From NCBI GenBank assembly GCA_963680875.1, contig OY804589.1, forward strand, positions 14,800,028 through 14,864,027: a DNA stretch of 64,000 nt, given 5' to 3'. Source of the stretch: Bathymodiolus brooksi. Its lineage: Eukaryota; Mollusca; Bivalvia; Mytilida; Modiolidae. How positions within the stretch are numbered: the first letter of the stretch is position 1; every line of letters begins with the position of its first letter. The notes beneath the pieces are model-generated. The model saw only the letters and a program-made list of their open reading frames with translations. It had not been told where the DNA came from and ran no database searches. The position numbers and the translations under genes are program-made. Shown here piece by piece: positions 34,905 through 45,824 of the stretch.

Positions 34905-35060
34905 CATGTTAGGTTACGAGTGTTTAACGCCAAATTCAACAATACTTCAGTGATATCGTATTTTTATTTTATTGGTAAAGGAAACAGGAGTAGTATTAGA
35001 TTACCACGTGACCTGCTAGAAGACCCCAACAACGTAACGTTGGATATAGTACGCCTCGCT
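34905..35060 (-). mobile_element. Diverged SINE fragment, inverted
   Basis: TTTAACGCCAAATTCAACAATACTTCAG and TTATTGGTAAAGGAAACAGGAG correspond to the SINE tail and core; the head is absent. Confidence 0.6.
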
Positions 35061-35127
35061 AGGTGAGGGGGAATCAAATAATTAAAAACCTCCTCTCTCT
35101 TGTTCCATGATATGAGCTTAACATAAA

Positions 35128-35253
35128 GTTGTTGGGGGGGGGGTATTTCTTACCAAATAAAATTCTGATTTTTTTTTTCGCACAAATTCAAAATTCTGGC
35201 TCGAGAGAAAATACATTACTTTATTCCCCCTTCTAAAATTTAAATAGTTAGTC
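35128..35253 (-). mobile_element. Family G MITE fragment
   Basis: A G-run, AAATTCTGATT, a CCCCCTTCTAAAATTTAAAT stretch and a decayed end AGTTAGTCCC. Confidence 0.5.
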
Positions 35254-35259
35254 CCTTGC

Positions 35260-35675
35260 TTGATTGTTAACCGCCTACTTGCTATGAAACATTTCTCAGA
35301 ATTCATTGATATGTTTTATTATTGAATGTTCATTCGATATTTCAATTACCAATTCTAAGGAGACAGGGAGTAGTTTAATTAAAGAGTCTATATGACTACT
35401 CACGAATCAGAATGATATATATTTTATTTCACTGTTGAAGGTAATAGATACTTACTAATGGTTCTAGGCTTGTGTGCAAAATATCATCTTATTTAAAAAT
35501 AGAAAATAACAGTCATCACTTTTGACATGAAATATCAAAGATTTTCAAACAGAATTACAGAGAATCCAATTTTTCATCTGCTTGATAGAGATCAAAATTC
35601 ATATATTGTGTACATAATATGAAACACATAATTTTGAGATATTCAATGTTAAAAAAAACCAAACGTAATTATCTT
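35260..35675. other. AT-rich spacer
   Basis: Nothing recognised. Confidence 0.4.
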
Positions 35676-35679
35676 ATTT

Positions 35680-35900
35680 AGTGCGTACGACACGTTTCTA
35701 GAATAAGCTACAACAGGTACGCTCAAAGTCAAAAGATTGGAAGCCCAAATAATTCAAACGTCTATTGGTGCAAAACAAAACCAAAGGGTCAAAATCGGCT
35801 AAGGTCACCTATGTCTGAAAGAGATTCAATATCGAAATCAAATCGTATTTTACCACGAAATAACAGAAATATTGCTGAAAGTGGTGATAAACACCACAGC
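35680..35900 (+). repeat. Repeat A joined to SINE tail
   Basis: GTGCGTACGACACGTTTCTAG through GGTACGCTCAAAGTCAAAAG to GGTCACCTATGTCTGAAAG is repeat A. 35855-35900 (TACCACGAAATAACAGAAAT, TTGCTGAAAGTGGTGATAAA) is the SINE tail. Confidence 0.6.
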
Positions 35901-35904
35901 ATGT

Positions 35905-37245
35905 CAATTTATTTTTCTTCCAAAATGTTTGGAGACAGATTTTTCCCCCAATGAAATAAAAACAAAACAAAAAAAAGTTAGCCTCCTCACTTTAAAAGTT
36001 AAATGGTTGTTCTCACGACTTTATAATAGTAAATAGGCACTAACTACAAATGTCCATCCCATTCTAACTATTATATGATCTAGGACTCGACTGCCGGGCC
36101 CTTTGTCTTATAATTAATCGTGTCATAGAAATACTCTGTTGGTCCTGTTATCAGTTTTACCACAGACAATACAGCTGATCAGTGTCGTTAATAAGAGAAA
36201 TTGAATGTTCAAGAAAATCTATTATTTCGCTTTTGTCGATTTCCTATAATATATAAAACTGTTAATAATTGATAAGACAATTAATTACGTTTAACGTTTA
36301 AATTACTTAAGGATAGGCATTCATTCAAGAGAAAAATAAAAACACGTTCTTCAACATATTTTAACTTGTTTTGTTCAAGGAAGAAAAATATATGTTTAGA
36401 TCGATTCTTTCTGTGTGCGTTTTCTTATTGTCGGCCTTTCTTTTTAGGAGAGTGTGCATTTTTGATTAGGGATGGCCATTTAACTCTTCGAGGGAGGGGC
36501 AATATTTGTATTTCAATTTGTCGTCAAATTGTAGATAATCTGACCGTGCCGATTTTTTAAGTAAAAAGAGTCTTTATTATATTTATTTTTATATTTATGT
36601 CTCAAATAATTAAAATTTCTCCCGAGCGCAAGAATACCACAGAAAAATACTTAATTTATCTGCACCGATATGAATTTAACATTGTCCGGATGCTATTCCG
36701 CATTGACTCGACTATTTGAGACATTGATCAAGGTTGGTTGGTGTGAGAGCAAGGAACGATAACTCTAGAAGAGATTGATTATATACATAAACAAATATGT
36801 CAGTCAAATTAATAAAATATTTCCTATCTAATATTAAATTGATGAAGAGGAAAATTATGTATTAGTTATGCTTGCGGACTCCCGTCAGGTCCCTCCAACT
36901 TTAATTGCAACGTTTATGTGAGTGAAATTGACGATACGATAATTCATTTCCTCGTAAAATAAGATTGAGATGAAATCTATTCACAAAGAGAGTAATTCCT
37001 ATCTTTCAGACACAATAAAGTGATCAAGAAATTAAAGTTACTTCATTCAATTAAAACTTAATTAAGTGAATGACGCTACACAGTGTCAATACTAAATTAT
37101 TCAGCATTTTAAAGACTTGCTAAAATGTCTTGCTCAAAAATGCAACCATAATATGTCGATAACAGAAAGGTGCAATGTTATATAAGAAAAATAAAAAGTC
37201 GATTAAGTAGCTTTAAATATGCAATCCGTGCATCTACCTCCTACA
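35905..37245. other. Spacer with two MITE G fragments
   Basis: 35940-36015 (TTTTTCCCCCAATG...AAAAGTTAAATGGTTGTTCT) and 36470-36545 (GGGATGGCCATTTAACTC...) are family G ends. The rest is AT-rich without recognised features. Confidence 0.4.
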
Positions 37246-37249
37246 TACA

Positions 37250-37550
37250 GGTGTACGTATACACCTTTGCTTTATACGTCTACCATTGATCTGGTAACCT
37301 GTGTCTTATGTAGAGCGAAGCGCAATAGATATTTGATCGAACGCGGACCGCCTTGTAGACACCCCATCAGAAAAGCAACCAAATTATTCAACATTTTTGT
37401 CTTTTTGTGTGTAAATAATTGTTTCAAATATGAAGTTGCAGTATTTAAAAATAATATACAGACATTGTCGGGAAATATTAAATGTATCTGTATTCGCACT
37501 GAAACAGAAAAGAAAATATGATATTTGTCAACAATGAACGTATATTGTCT
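37250..37550 (+). repeat. Dispersed repeat C, copy 2
   Basis: Contains GTCTTATGTAGAGCGAAGCG, ACGCGGACCGCC, TGTAGACACCCC and TCTTTTTGTGTGTAAATAA in the order seen, inverted, at 26450-26822. The overlapping frames on both strands are incidental. Confidence 0.6.
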
Positions 37551-37675
37551 AATTTTAAAATAGAAATAATGTTAGATTTTTCAGTTACATTATAACATAA
37601 CTTGTAAAAATAATTAATGGTTGTGTTGTGTGGATTTTTTCGTCATTTCTTTTAGAAACTAATCATTGACGTATA

Positions 37676-37872
37676 TGGGTGGGGGGGGGGGGGGGGGGGG
37701 ATAGTTACATTTAATTAATCTGACGTTCAGTTTTCAACGATAATTTTTAGTACAATTTGAAAAAGAAAAAACAAATCATGGAAAAAAATGAAATTTTTCG
37801 TTCGGCATGAATAAATAAATTGGCACAGGGGAAAATATATAACCCCCCCTAATAGTAAATGTCGATCCCTAA
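37676..37872 (-). mobile_element. Family G MITE, diverged copy with 22-base G run
   Basis: A G-run at 37680-37701; an ATAACCCCCCCTAATAGTAA stretch and the end AATGTCGATCCCT (37859-37870) mark the right terminus. It abuts SINE V at 37874. Confidence 0.55.
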
Positions 37873-37873
37873 G

Positions 37874-38120
37874 CGCATTAAGGAGAAAGAGCAAAGACTG
37901 GTTGGCTCGGAATCAGAATAATGTGTCCGAGTGCAGCGACATGCCTACCCGCTGACTGTTGTTTCAGTGAGCTAGCACTATAAAAAAAAAACATTTCAGC
38001 GTGTTAGTCTGGAACAAAGCGGACATCATCATCATCTCATTGAAAATTAACTTGTTCTCGCCATGATATAGATGAAAAAATTGCTGAATTGGCGTTAAAT
38101 AACACTTACTCACTCACTCA
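37874..38120 (+). mobile_element. tRNA-derived SINE family V, 5' truncated, rearranged
   Basis: GCATTAAGGAGAAAGAGCAA and GGCTCGGAATCAGAATAATG match the 491-768 copy. The middle is replaced by an A-run and unrelated sequence; the 3' end CTTGTTCTCGCCATGATATAG...TTGGCGTTAAATAACACT is intact. Confidence 0.7.
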
Positions 38121-38323
38121 ATCCCTAAGCATATTAATATGTGACCTATATATATATATATATGATGCCAACAATCGATATCAATACCTATCATATCTAT
38201 AACATTTGTTGGTTATGTAAATTGTTACCTATTTCAGTCTATTAACATTGTCTCTATGGAATACACTTAATGCCATCTCTACACATTGATAATGTCAGTT
38301 AGTTAAAACATTAGAAAACAAAA

Positions 38324-38537
38324 TACAGTCAAACCTGTATTAAACGGTCACCTTTGGAACAAAGAAATATTTCCTGATAAGGCAGGTTACCTCTGAAAAG
38401 AGGTTCAATTCATATGAAATTTTATATGACTAGACAAGAAAAATGTGACCTTTTAATACAGATAACTGCTTAATAGAGGTGACTGCTTAATACAGGTGAC
38501 TGCTTAATAGAGGTGACTGCATGTGCAAATTTGACTA
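38324..38537. repeat. Repeat with imperfect ends and internal 17-bp tandem units
   Basis: Ends ACAGTCAAACCTGTATTAAA and (complement) TATAGTCAAATTTG are imperfect inverted repeats. GACTGCTTAATAGAGGT and close variants occur about four times at 38462-38521. A related terminus is at 63745. It may be a small DNA transposon relic. Confidence 0.4.
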
Positions 38538-38539
38538 TA

Positions 38540-38865
38540 CGTTGTAACCAAATCAGTATCATATACAGATCTTAATACTGTTTAAGATTCCGTTCTAACG
38601 GATATTGGTCACTGGTCTGTCAGTGGAGTTTGTAAGTACCATATTTCATAATTCTATATGTTGATATACAACAATTAATTGGATTTCGATTTTTTTAGAA
38701 ACACCTGCTTGTGTTGTACATTGTAACAATATATAGTTGTAGTCTGGTTTAACTGGATATTGAAGCGATATGTTTCCCCCGTCATGTCATGATTGTGATG
38801 TTCGCGAAAATAGGTTAATGACCTTGACACTCAGCTCTCATAGATGTATATACCGTCTACAAGTT
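38540..38865. other. Spacer
   Basis: Nothing recognised. Confidence 0.4.
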
Positions 38866-38869
38866 GATC

Positions 38870-39527
38870 AAGTGGAGATCTCATAGAGGTTAGTTGATAT
38901 GGAGGCTGGATTCGATGCAAAAGGTACGGAGTTCGATCCCAGCTTGAAACGTTACAGTGGTGGTAGGAGTGGTGACCTGAACCTGAAGAGTCTTTCAGAT
39001 CTTCATGATGTTGGACACTTCATTAATCCCTGCATCTATGTTTTCAGAATGGTGAAGTCTCTGGACCAGACTTGAATTGGGTGGAAGGTTAACTAGCAAA
39101 ATTAGGATATAGCCTTGTCTTCCAGGCATCATAAATTTAAATACCCTTCTTACGAAGATCTCCTTTATCTCAGTTTGTAGAGAGGTTTCCCGCGGTTCAG
39201 CAGGTACGGAGCTTGATATTAGCTCGGGACGTTGGAATAGTGGCAGTAGTTGTGGTCTTAATCTGAAGTGTTTTTTCAGGTCTTCATGAAGTTTGACACT
39301 TCATCAGGGCAGGTAAGGTACATGTGTAATAAAAATTATTAAGTCTCGGGACGAATCTTGATTTGGATGGGAGGTTATGTAACGAAATCAGGTAGAGGTA
39401 TACTAGTTATTGCTGTGAAAATCTCCTTTAACTCAGTTGGTCGAACGGTGTAGAACATACGGGGTGAGATCATACATGTATCTGGGAACGTTGCAATATA
39501 ACCATGTCCTGTTTTAAAGTGAACTGT
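38870..39527 (+). repeat. Tandem tRNA-like repeat, about 2.5 units of ~270 bp
   Basis: Units near 38870, 39155 and 39415 share GATCTCCTTTA(T/A)CTCAGTT, GGTACGGAG(T/C)TTGAT, CGTT(A/G)..GTGG and TCTTCATGA(T/A)GTT(G/T)GACACTTCAT. CTCAGTTTGTAGAGAGGTTT and GAGTTCGATCCC resemble A and B boxes. The third unit is cut where the 2.38-kb element begins. Confidence 0.55.
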
Positions 39528-40859
39528 CTTAAGGGAATACGATACATTAGGGATTGCCAAATGATTTTTACATGAAAATTGGTGATTTGGTCTATTTCGA
39601 CATGCTCTTTCCAAATATGCAAAGGAAAATATACCTTCGTGACTTAGGTTTCGAGATATTTACGATCGAATTTCGATCAATTTTCGACAAATTTTTAAAA
39701 TACGGATTTTTGTAGCGGTAAAGAAAATATCACAATTTCAAAACGGTAAAAGATAATTGCATCCGGTTTTTTGCAATAGCTTCCTATGATAATTTCGTTC
39801 AAAGATGATGAACATGTACAATGCCAATAATAGATTAAGTAGTCCAAAAATTCTACTTATTTGTGGAATATGGATTATTTAGTGGTTTCTTCATGAATAC
39901 ATTTGCATGTAGAAAAAAAATGCCAATTGATATTTTCTTAATATTTTGTCATGATATTCTCGCAATGAATTTATCTAGAATTTTAACAAAAAGTAAGGGG
40001 GTACATGTGCTTGTTTTTTAGCTACAGAACAAAAACCGTGCATTTTTCATGACAAACCTAGACATCGTCAATTTCGGCGCCAAATTACCCTACAATGTAT
40101 TTTAATAGGTAAGACGTCGTGGAGTCTTTCCCGCCGTTTTCCTTGGATTGGATGAAAGGACAACGCAACCGGAGAATGCGTTATATATATGGACCCAGTC
40201 GTTTGAAAAAGTTATCCTTGTATAAACTAACCTAATCTGGTGCGTTTGTCTTGAAGTTGTCCACCAGAAAAGAATTTAAACAACTTGGCCAAGATGGCTA
40301 GTTTGTGCACCTCACATTTCCAATTTTTCGAGACGGCAGACCGGCAGTTTACGCCGTTTTTTGTCACGAAATATAAATGAAAGAGAACGGCTATATTCTT
40401 CTTCTCGTCTCACACACAGGCGACCTCAATATCAGGCTCACCAATATCGATGTCTCTCTATTTTCTCCTTTGCATCTGTTCGTTATGTTGGGCTCTAGTG
40501 GGATAAACGGAAGTAAACTTTAGTCTGCATGACAAAACATTATACAATATTCTCACCAATAAATGAATTCTATGAAACGTATTTATACGCCTTTTAAAGA
40601 TACCTTTACGACTTTATAGCGAAAAGAAATTTGAGGTTTATTATTTTCGAGGCGAAAGGAGAACAAGCAGTAAATGTCTAATTTATTTTCATTGTACTAC
40701 AGTAACAAAAAAAAACGCAAATCTGTGGGATGAAAAGATGATAGCATTCATCATCCTGTCGTTAGACGAGGCGAGGCATATTTTGTGACGAAAAGATGAA
40801 AATTGCAGGAAGTGATCGGAAGTATTTGTCCTCAGAGTATTGTCGTCTTATAGTATTGG

Positions 40860-41100
40860 GGTCCCGGGTGGCTCAATGAGTTAGGTCGCTGGATCTAGCA
40901 ACTCATACAAGCCTATCACCAATACGGCGTGGGTTCGCGCCCGGTTTTGTAAATTACAAAAAAGGGTGCACTCGACTCGCAGCCGTAAGTGATAAAGTTT
41001 ACCAGTTGCTTGCCCATGGTCGGTGGTTTCCTCTGGGTACTTCGGCTTCCTCCTCAATTAAAACTGGCCGCCGATATTATTCGGTGTATTAAAAATGATA
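40860..41100 (+). mobile_element. Second-type SINE nested in the 2.38-kb element
   Basis: Head GGTCCCGGGTGGCTCAATG, body ACTCATACAAGCCTATCACC and TGCACTCGACTCGCAGCCG, B box GGGTTCGCGCCC, core TGATAAAGTTTACCAGTTGC. An inverted copy is at 58815-59045. It shares the core with the main SINE family but has a different head. Confidence 0.75.
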
Positions 41101-41484
41101 ATGATTTGTTGAACTTGTTCTCGTCCTGAATATACTAAATAGTTGCGACTGGACTTAAAGCAACCAACAATCAATCAACCATTTCTAAACAACTGACTAT
41201 GTTGCGAAAAAATATATTAACTATCTTCATAATTTAATTATTTGGATTCATTTTTATCTGGCCGGGTGAACAGTTTATGTATGATGATTTAGGTAACCAA
41301 AATTTAATTGTTGTCTTGTTTAATTATAACACTCGAAATATTCAAGTAAATTATTGTACAATTGTATCTGTAACAGCGGCATTCTTCGTAACTCTTGGCC
41401 CTCCATTGTCCCGTTTTTCAGTCAAAAGATGCTGGATACCTTCAACCCCATGTATACGATATGCTGATTTCAAATTATCAAACA

Positions 41485-41694
41485 TTAACCCCGATTTTGC
41501 TCTGCTAGTGTGTTTAGTTCAACTATTCGTCTCCCATCCTGCCAGCATATATCTTTATAATCAGTTCCAGGGTTTTCGTCCGTCTGGTCTGCGTCTGTCT
41601 GGTCTGCGTCTGTCTGGTCTACCTCTGTCTCACCAACATTCCTATCCAACTCTTTCAAACGCTCTGAACATTTTTTCTGACGGCGTATTTCTCC
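41485..41694 (-). pseudogene. Mutator-like transposase N-terminal remnant
   Basis: On the minus strand 69 codons run from just after a stop (41695-41697) to TAA at 41485-41487. The start is basic (IRRQKKCSERLKEL), then comes a short acidic tandem repeat (DQTDA three times, 15-bp units), then DYKDICWQDGRRIVELNTL. The WQDGRRIVEL-type motif is, from memory, characteristic of the metazoan Mutator-like transposase domain, usually followed by a Cys-rich zinc site, which I do not see here. There is no ATG; the codon region before the basic start looks like a decayed one. A protein-like stretch continues in another frame after the stop (LTEKRDNGGPRVTKNAAV, about 41380-41433), suggesting a frameshift, but its identity is unclear. 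The + strand 150-codon frame here is the shadow of this remnant. Confidence 0.45.
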
Positions 41695-41909
41695 TTATTT
41701 TAAAAACGGCATTATTCGGCTTGAAGTAGGTGCTTTCAAATTTTTACGCAATCGACTTTTTATGACGTCGATGCAACTTCCGCGAAAAAGAGACGTTCTG
41801 TCAAGCGCAATCTCGAAAATGTCGCTCGTTACCGCGACGTCGCGAAAACAACATGCGGTATTCGGCAAAGTAATTATCTGCCCTTGCTGCTGTATCGTAT
41901 TCCCTTAAG

Positions 41910-42198
41910 CAATATTTTGTCTTGATCGTGTCATGTGGTATTCGTGAGCATAGCGGTATGTAATTCCATGTCAGGTAATGTGTCTGAGATTATCGCCATG
42001 TTTTGCGTGGGATTAAAACGATATTTTGTCCTGGTAATCTTACTTCATGCAGTGCGCCACATCTGTGTTAACATAAACTGCAATATAGTGATTCTAATGT
42101 CTGTAGTGTCCGCAACAAAGACATTAGAATTTTGTCAAAGAAAAAACATTCTTTTATCCTTATAAAATCGTACATAAAAGAGGAAGCGTAGGTTTATT
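41910..42198. other. Spacer
   Basis: Nothing recognised. Confidence 0.4.
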
Positions 42199-42615
42199 GT
42201 ACAATAATTACATTATTTCCGTTTTTCATTGAAATGTTACAATATGATTGGTTATGAAGTGGTCACATGATTATAAAAGAGATGTTTCACATCCCAATGA
42301 AACTCAAATCCGAACTTGCACGTGCCTCCATGACGACGTCAGATGTAAACAATCAATGGCGTAGTAATTTCCAACAGCAAATAATTTAACACAAATAAAA
42401 TTCACAACGAAAAATTCAACTATGTTAAATTTTGGTGTGATTTGAATATAATAATAATAATTGAATGCATTCTTTTGAAGTTTCATTGGGGTATGAAAGC
42501 GTTGATCGAACTACATTTTCAACATGAAGAGCTACCGCGCTTCATTGAAAATGTGCTTCGGTCAACGCTTTCATACCCCAATGAAACTTCAAAAGAATGC
42601 ATTCAATTCTTAAAT
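42199..42615 (+). repeat. Repeat F with terminal hairpin, copy 2
   Basis: Nearly identical to 1643-2050 over the whole length. The hairpin arms (42459-42525 and 42543-42613) are cleaner here, for example CTTTCATACCCCAATGAAAC without the small insertion seen in copy 1. Confidence 0.75.
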
Positions 42616-42619
42616 AATA

Positions 42620-42890
42620 TAAAGAAGAAAAAAATCGCTAATACTTTAGAAGGAAGTGAGAGATCCGTAAAAAAATGTAGTTTCTAATACGTATTGATTT
42701 TGTAATTTGCTGAGTGTGTTTTAGAGTAATTTGTTTACAATTGAGTGCATAAGACCAATTAGAACGTTTTGTAACAGCCATTGTGAATCAGATGGAACTG
42801 TTTTTATTGAACCAGACATCAGATTACTTTATAATTAAACTATTACATGTTTTTTCTCCTCCTTGATAAAGTAAGCGCCATTTGAAACAA
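42620..42890. other. Spacer
   Basis: Nothing recognised. Confidence 0.4.
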
Positions 42891-42891
42891 G

Positions 42892-44170
42892 GAAGTTGTT
42901 CTAGCTAACTACCAATCTACTATATAAGGGGAAAACGAATTTGTTCTAGCTAACTACCAATGAGGATAAGAACTTGTTCTAGGTAACTACCAATCAACAA
43001 TATAAGGGAAAAGAGACCTTATTCTAGCTAACGACCAATCTACAATATAAGGGGGGAAAGAGCTTGTTCTAGCTAACTACCAATCTACTATATAAGGGAG
43101 AAACGAACTTGTTCTAGCTAACTACCAATCTACTATATAAGGGGGAAAAGTACTTGTTCTAGCTAACTACCAATCTACAATATAAGGAGAAAAAGAACTT
43201 GTTCTAGCTAATTACCAACCTACAATATAAGGGGAAGAGAAAACTTGTTCTAGCTAACTACCAATCTACAATATAAAAGAAAAAAGAACTTGTTCTACCT
43301 ATCTACCAACCTACAATATAAGGGGAAAAGATAACTTGTTCTAGCTAATTACCAACCTACAATATAAGGGAAAAAGAACGTGTTCTAGCTAACTACCAAT
43401 CTACAATATAAGGGAAAAAGAACGTGTTCTAGCTGACTACCAATCTACTATATAAAGGAAAAAAGAATTTGTTCTAGCTAACTACCAACCTACCATATAA
43501 GGGAAAAGAGAACTTGTTCTAGCTAACTACCAATCTACAATATAAGGGAAAAGAGGACTTGTTCTACCTAACTACCAATCTAAAATATAAAGGATAAAAG
43601 AACTTGTTCTAGCTAACTACCAATCTACAATATAAGGGGAAAGAGAACTTGTTCTAGCTAACTACCAATCTACAATATAAGGGTAAAGAGGACTTGTTCT
43701 AGCTATCTACCAATCTACAATATAAGGGTAAAGAGGACGTGTTCTACCTAACTACCAATCTACAATATAAGAGGAAAGAGAACTTGTTCTAGCTAATTAC
43801 CAATCTACAATATAAGGGAAAAAAGAACTTGTTCTACCTAACTACCAATCTACAATATAAGGGAAAAAAGAACTTGCTCTAGCTAACTACCAATCTACTA
43901 TATAAGGGAAAACAGAACTTGTTCTAGCTGACTACCAACCTACAATATAAGAGAAAAAAGAACTTGTTCTAGCTAACTACCAATCTACAATATAAGAGGA
44001 AGAAAGAACTTGTTCTAGCTAATTACCAATCTACAATATAAGGGGGAGAAAGAATTTATTCTAGCTAATTATCAATCTATAATATAAGGGGGAGAACGAA
44101 CTTGTTCTAGCTAACTACCAATGTACAATATACGGGAAGAAAGAACGTGTTCTGGCTTACTACGTACTAA
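42892..44170 (+). repeat. ~45-bp minisatellite, about 28 copies
   Basis: The unit is GAACTTGTTCTAGCTAACTA, CCAATCTACAATATAAGGG and an A/G-rich spacer of variable length, so the period drifts between 43 and 49 bases. Units differ by points (ACAATATAAG or ACTATATAAG, CTAGCTAAC or CTACCTAAC); one near 42945-42972 is shortened. This array is older or less homogenised than the 56-bp array. Confidence 0.9.
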
Positions 44171-44194
44171 TCTATTATGATAACAGGATTATGG

Positions 44195-45370
44195 TTGTTG
44201 TTGGTGTCTATCGCCACTGTCAACAATAGTTCGGTTATATTGTGTCGGATGGTTATATTGTGTCGGTAGGTTATATTGTATCGGTAGGTTATATTGTGTC
44301 GGTAGGTTATATTGTGTCGGTAGGTTATATTGTGTCGGTAGGTTATATTGTGTCGGTAGGCTATATTGTGTCGGTAGGTTATATTGTATCGGTAGGTTAT
44401 ATTGTCGGTAGGTTATATTGTGTCGGTAGATTATATTGTGTCGGTAGGTTATATTGTGTCGGTAGGTTATATTGTATCCGTAGGTTATATTGTGTCGGTA
44501 GGCTATATTGTGTCCTATTGTGTCGGTAGGTTATATTGTGTCGGTAGGTTAAATTGTGTCGGTAGGTTATATTGTGTCGGGAGGTTATATTGTGTCGGTA
44601 GATTATATTGTGTCGGTAGGTTATATTGTGTCGGTAGGTTATATTGTGTCGGTAGGTTATATTGTGTCGGTAGGCTATATTGTGTCGGTAGGTTGTATTG
44701 TGTCGGTAGGTTGTATTGTGTCAGTAGGTTATATTGTGTCGGTAGGTTATATTGTATCGGTTGGTTATATTGTGTCGGTAGGCTATATTGTGTCGGTAGG
44801 TTATATTGTGTCGGTAGGTTATATTGTGTCGGTAGGCTATATTGTGTCGGTATGCTGTATTGTGTCGGTAGGTTGTATTGTGTCGGTATGTTGTATTGTG
44901 TCGGTAGGTTATATTGTGTCGGTAGGTTATATTGTGTCGGTAGGTTATATTGTGTCGGTAGGTTATAGTGTGTCGGTAGGTTATATTGTGTCGGTAGGTT
45001 ATATTGTGTCGGTAGGTTATATTGTGTCGGTAGGTTATATTGTGTCCGTAGGTTATATTGTGTCGGTAGGTTATATTGTGTCGGTAGGTTATATTGTGTC
45101 GGTAGGTTATATTGTGTCCGTAGGTTATATTGTGTCGGTAGGTTATATTGTGTCGGTAGGTTATATTGTGTCGGTAGGCTATATTGTGTCGGTAGGTTAT
45201 ATTGTGTCGGTAGGTTATATTGTGTCCGTAGGTTATAGTGTCGGTAGGTTATATTGTGTCGATGGGTTATATTGTGTCGATGGGCTATATTGTGTCAGTA
45301 GGTTATATTGGTGGAGTATAGTAGCCGTGACTGATACCCGAATAAAACTGCCTCTAGTCACAGCCGGAAC
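44195..45370 (-). mobile_element. SINE split by an internal 18-bp array
   Basis: Left of the array, GGTGTCTATCGCCACTGTCA and ACAATAGTTCGGTTATATTG match the SINE tail at 26148-26195. Right of it, GGTTATATTGGTGGAGTATAG, ACCCGAATAAAACTG matches what follows in that SINE. A further piece near 45588-45630 (CACTGATAAACTTTTATCAC) continues it beyond repeat B. Confidence 0.6.
44230..45309 (+). repeat. 18-bp minisatellite, about 60 copies
   Basis: Unit GGTTATATTGTGTCGGTA with rare changes (GGCTATATT, GTGTCCGTA, GGTTGTATT, GGTATGC). A few register slips near 44402 and 44514 shift the frame. The long + strand frames (Val-Gly-Tyr-Ile-Val-Ser or Cys-Val-Gly-Arg-Leu-Tyr repeats) follow from the 18-base period and are not supported as genes. 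Confidence 0.95.
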
Positions 45371-45390
45371 CTTTGAGCTGTAATGAAAGC

Positions 45391-45580
45391 GGGAGGTTTG
45401 GCGCTTTACAATCTGATTCAACCCACCATTTCTTTAGAAATGCCTGTACCAAGTCAGTGTCATTACGGTTTTCACAGTTTTCCGGTTGTTGACTGATTTT
45501 GTCTGTTTATATACTTATGAGTTTTGACTTTCCCTTTGTAAGATTGCTCGGAGTTCGGTAATCTTGTTATTACCCTTATT
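45391..45580 (+). repeat. Dispersed repeat B, copy 3
   Basis: GGGAGGTTTGGCGCTTTACA to TTGTTATTACCCTTATTAT, closely matching 1340-1523. It sits between two pieces of the SINE, so it probably inserted there. Confidence 0.7.
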
Positions 45581-45639
45581 ATCTAGTCACTGATAAACTT
45601 TTATCACAATGTTATATCGGATACACATCGCTACATCTG

Positions 45640-45824
45640 GCACGTTACTAGGTTCCAATTGTATTGGTGGGTGTTAATCAAGCTACCAAAAGATCGCTTC
45701 CACGACGGTTCCGTGTTGAATTAGAAATGTATTACTCCATGTAGTTGATTGGTTCCGCCTTGTTTTATCTTTTTAGTATTTTGTGATGTGTGTTTTGTTT
45801 GGTTGTTTGTCTTCGTCAATTAAT
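45640..45824. other. Spacer with possible SINE remnants
   Basis: Nothing clear. Confidence 0.3.

Larger units (their letters stand above)
39528..41909 (-). mobile_element. 2.38-kb DNA element with 18-bp perfect terminal inverted repeats
   Basis: CTTAAGGGAATACGATAC (39528-39545) is matched exactly by its complement at 41892-41909. Inside are a nested SINE (40860-41100), a CpG-rich block near the right end (41760-41870) and a decayed protein remnant on the minus strand (41485-41694). I found no target duplication: flanks read AACTGT and CAATAT. The protein motif suggests a Mutator-like origin, but the family of the terminal repeats is not known to me. Confidence 0.65.

Noticed and set aside
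41277..41729. 150-codon + strand ORF as a novel gene
   Set aside because: It lies opposite the Mutator-like relic and includes its 15-bp tandem repeat; the minus reading has the recognisable motif.
44242..45383. 275-codon and other long repeat frames
   Set aside because: 18-bp array; the reading changes frame at register slips and the origin from a SINE is visible.
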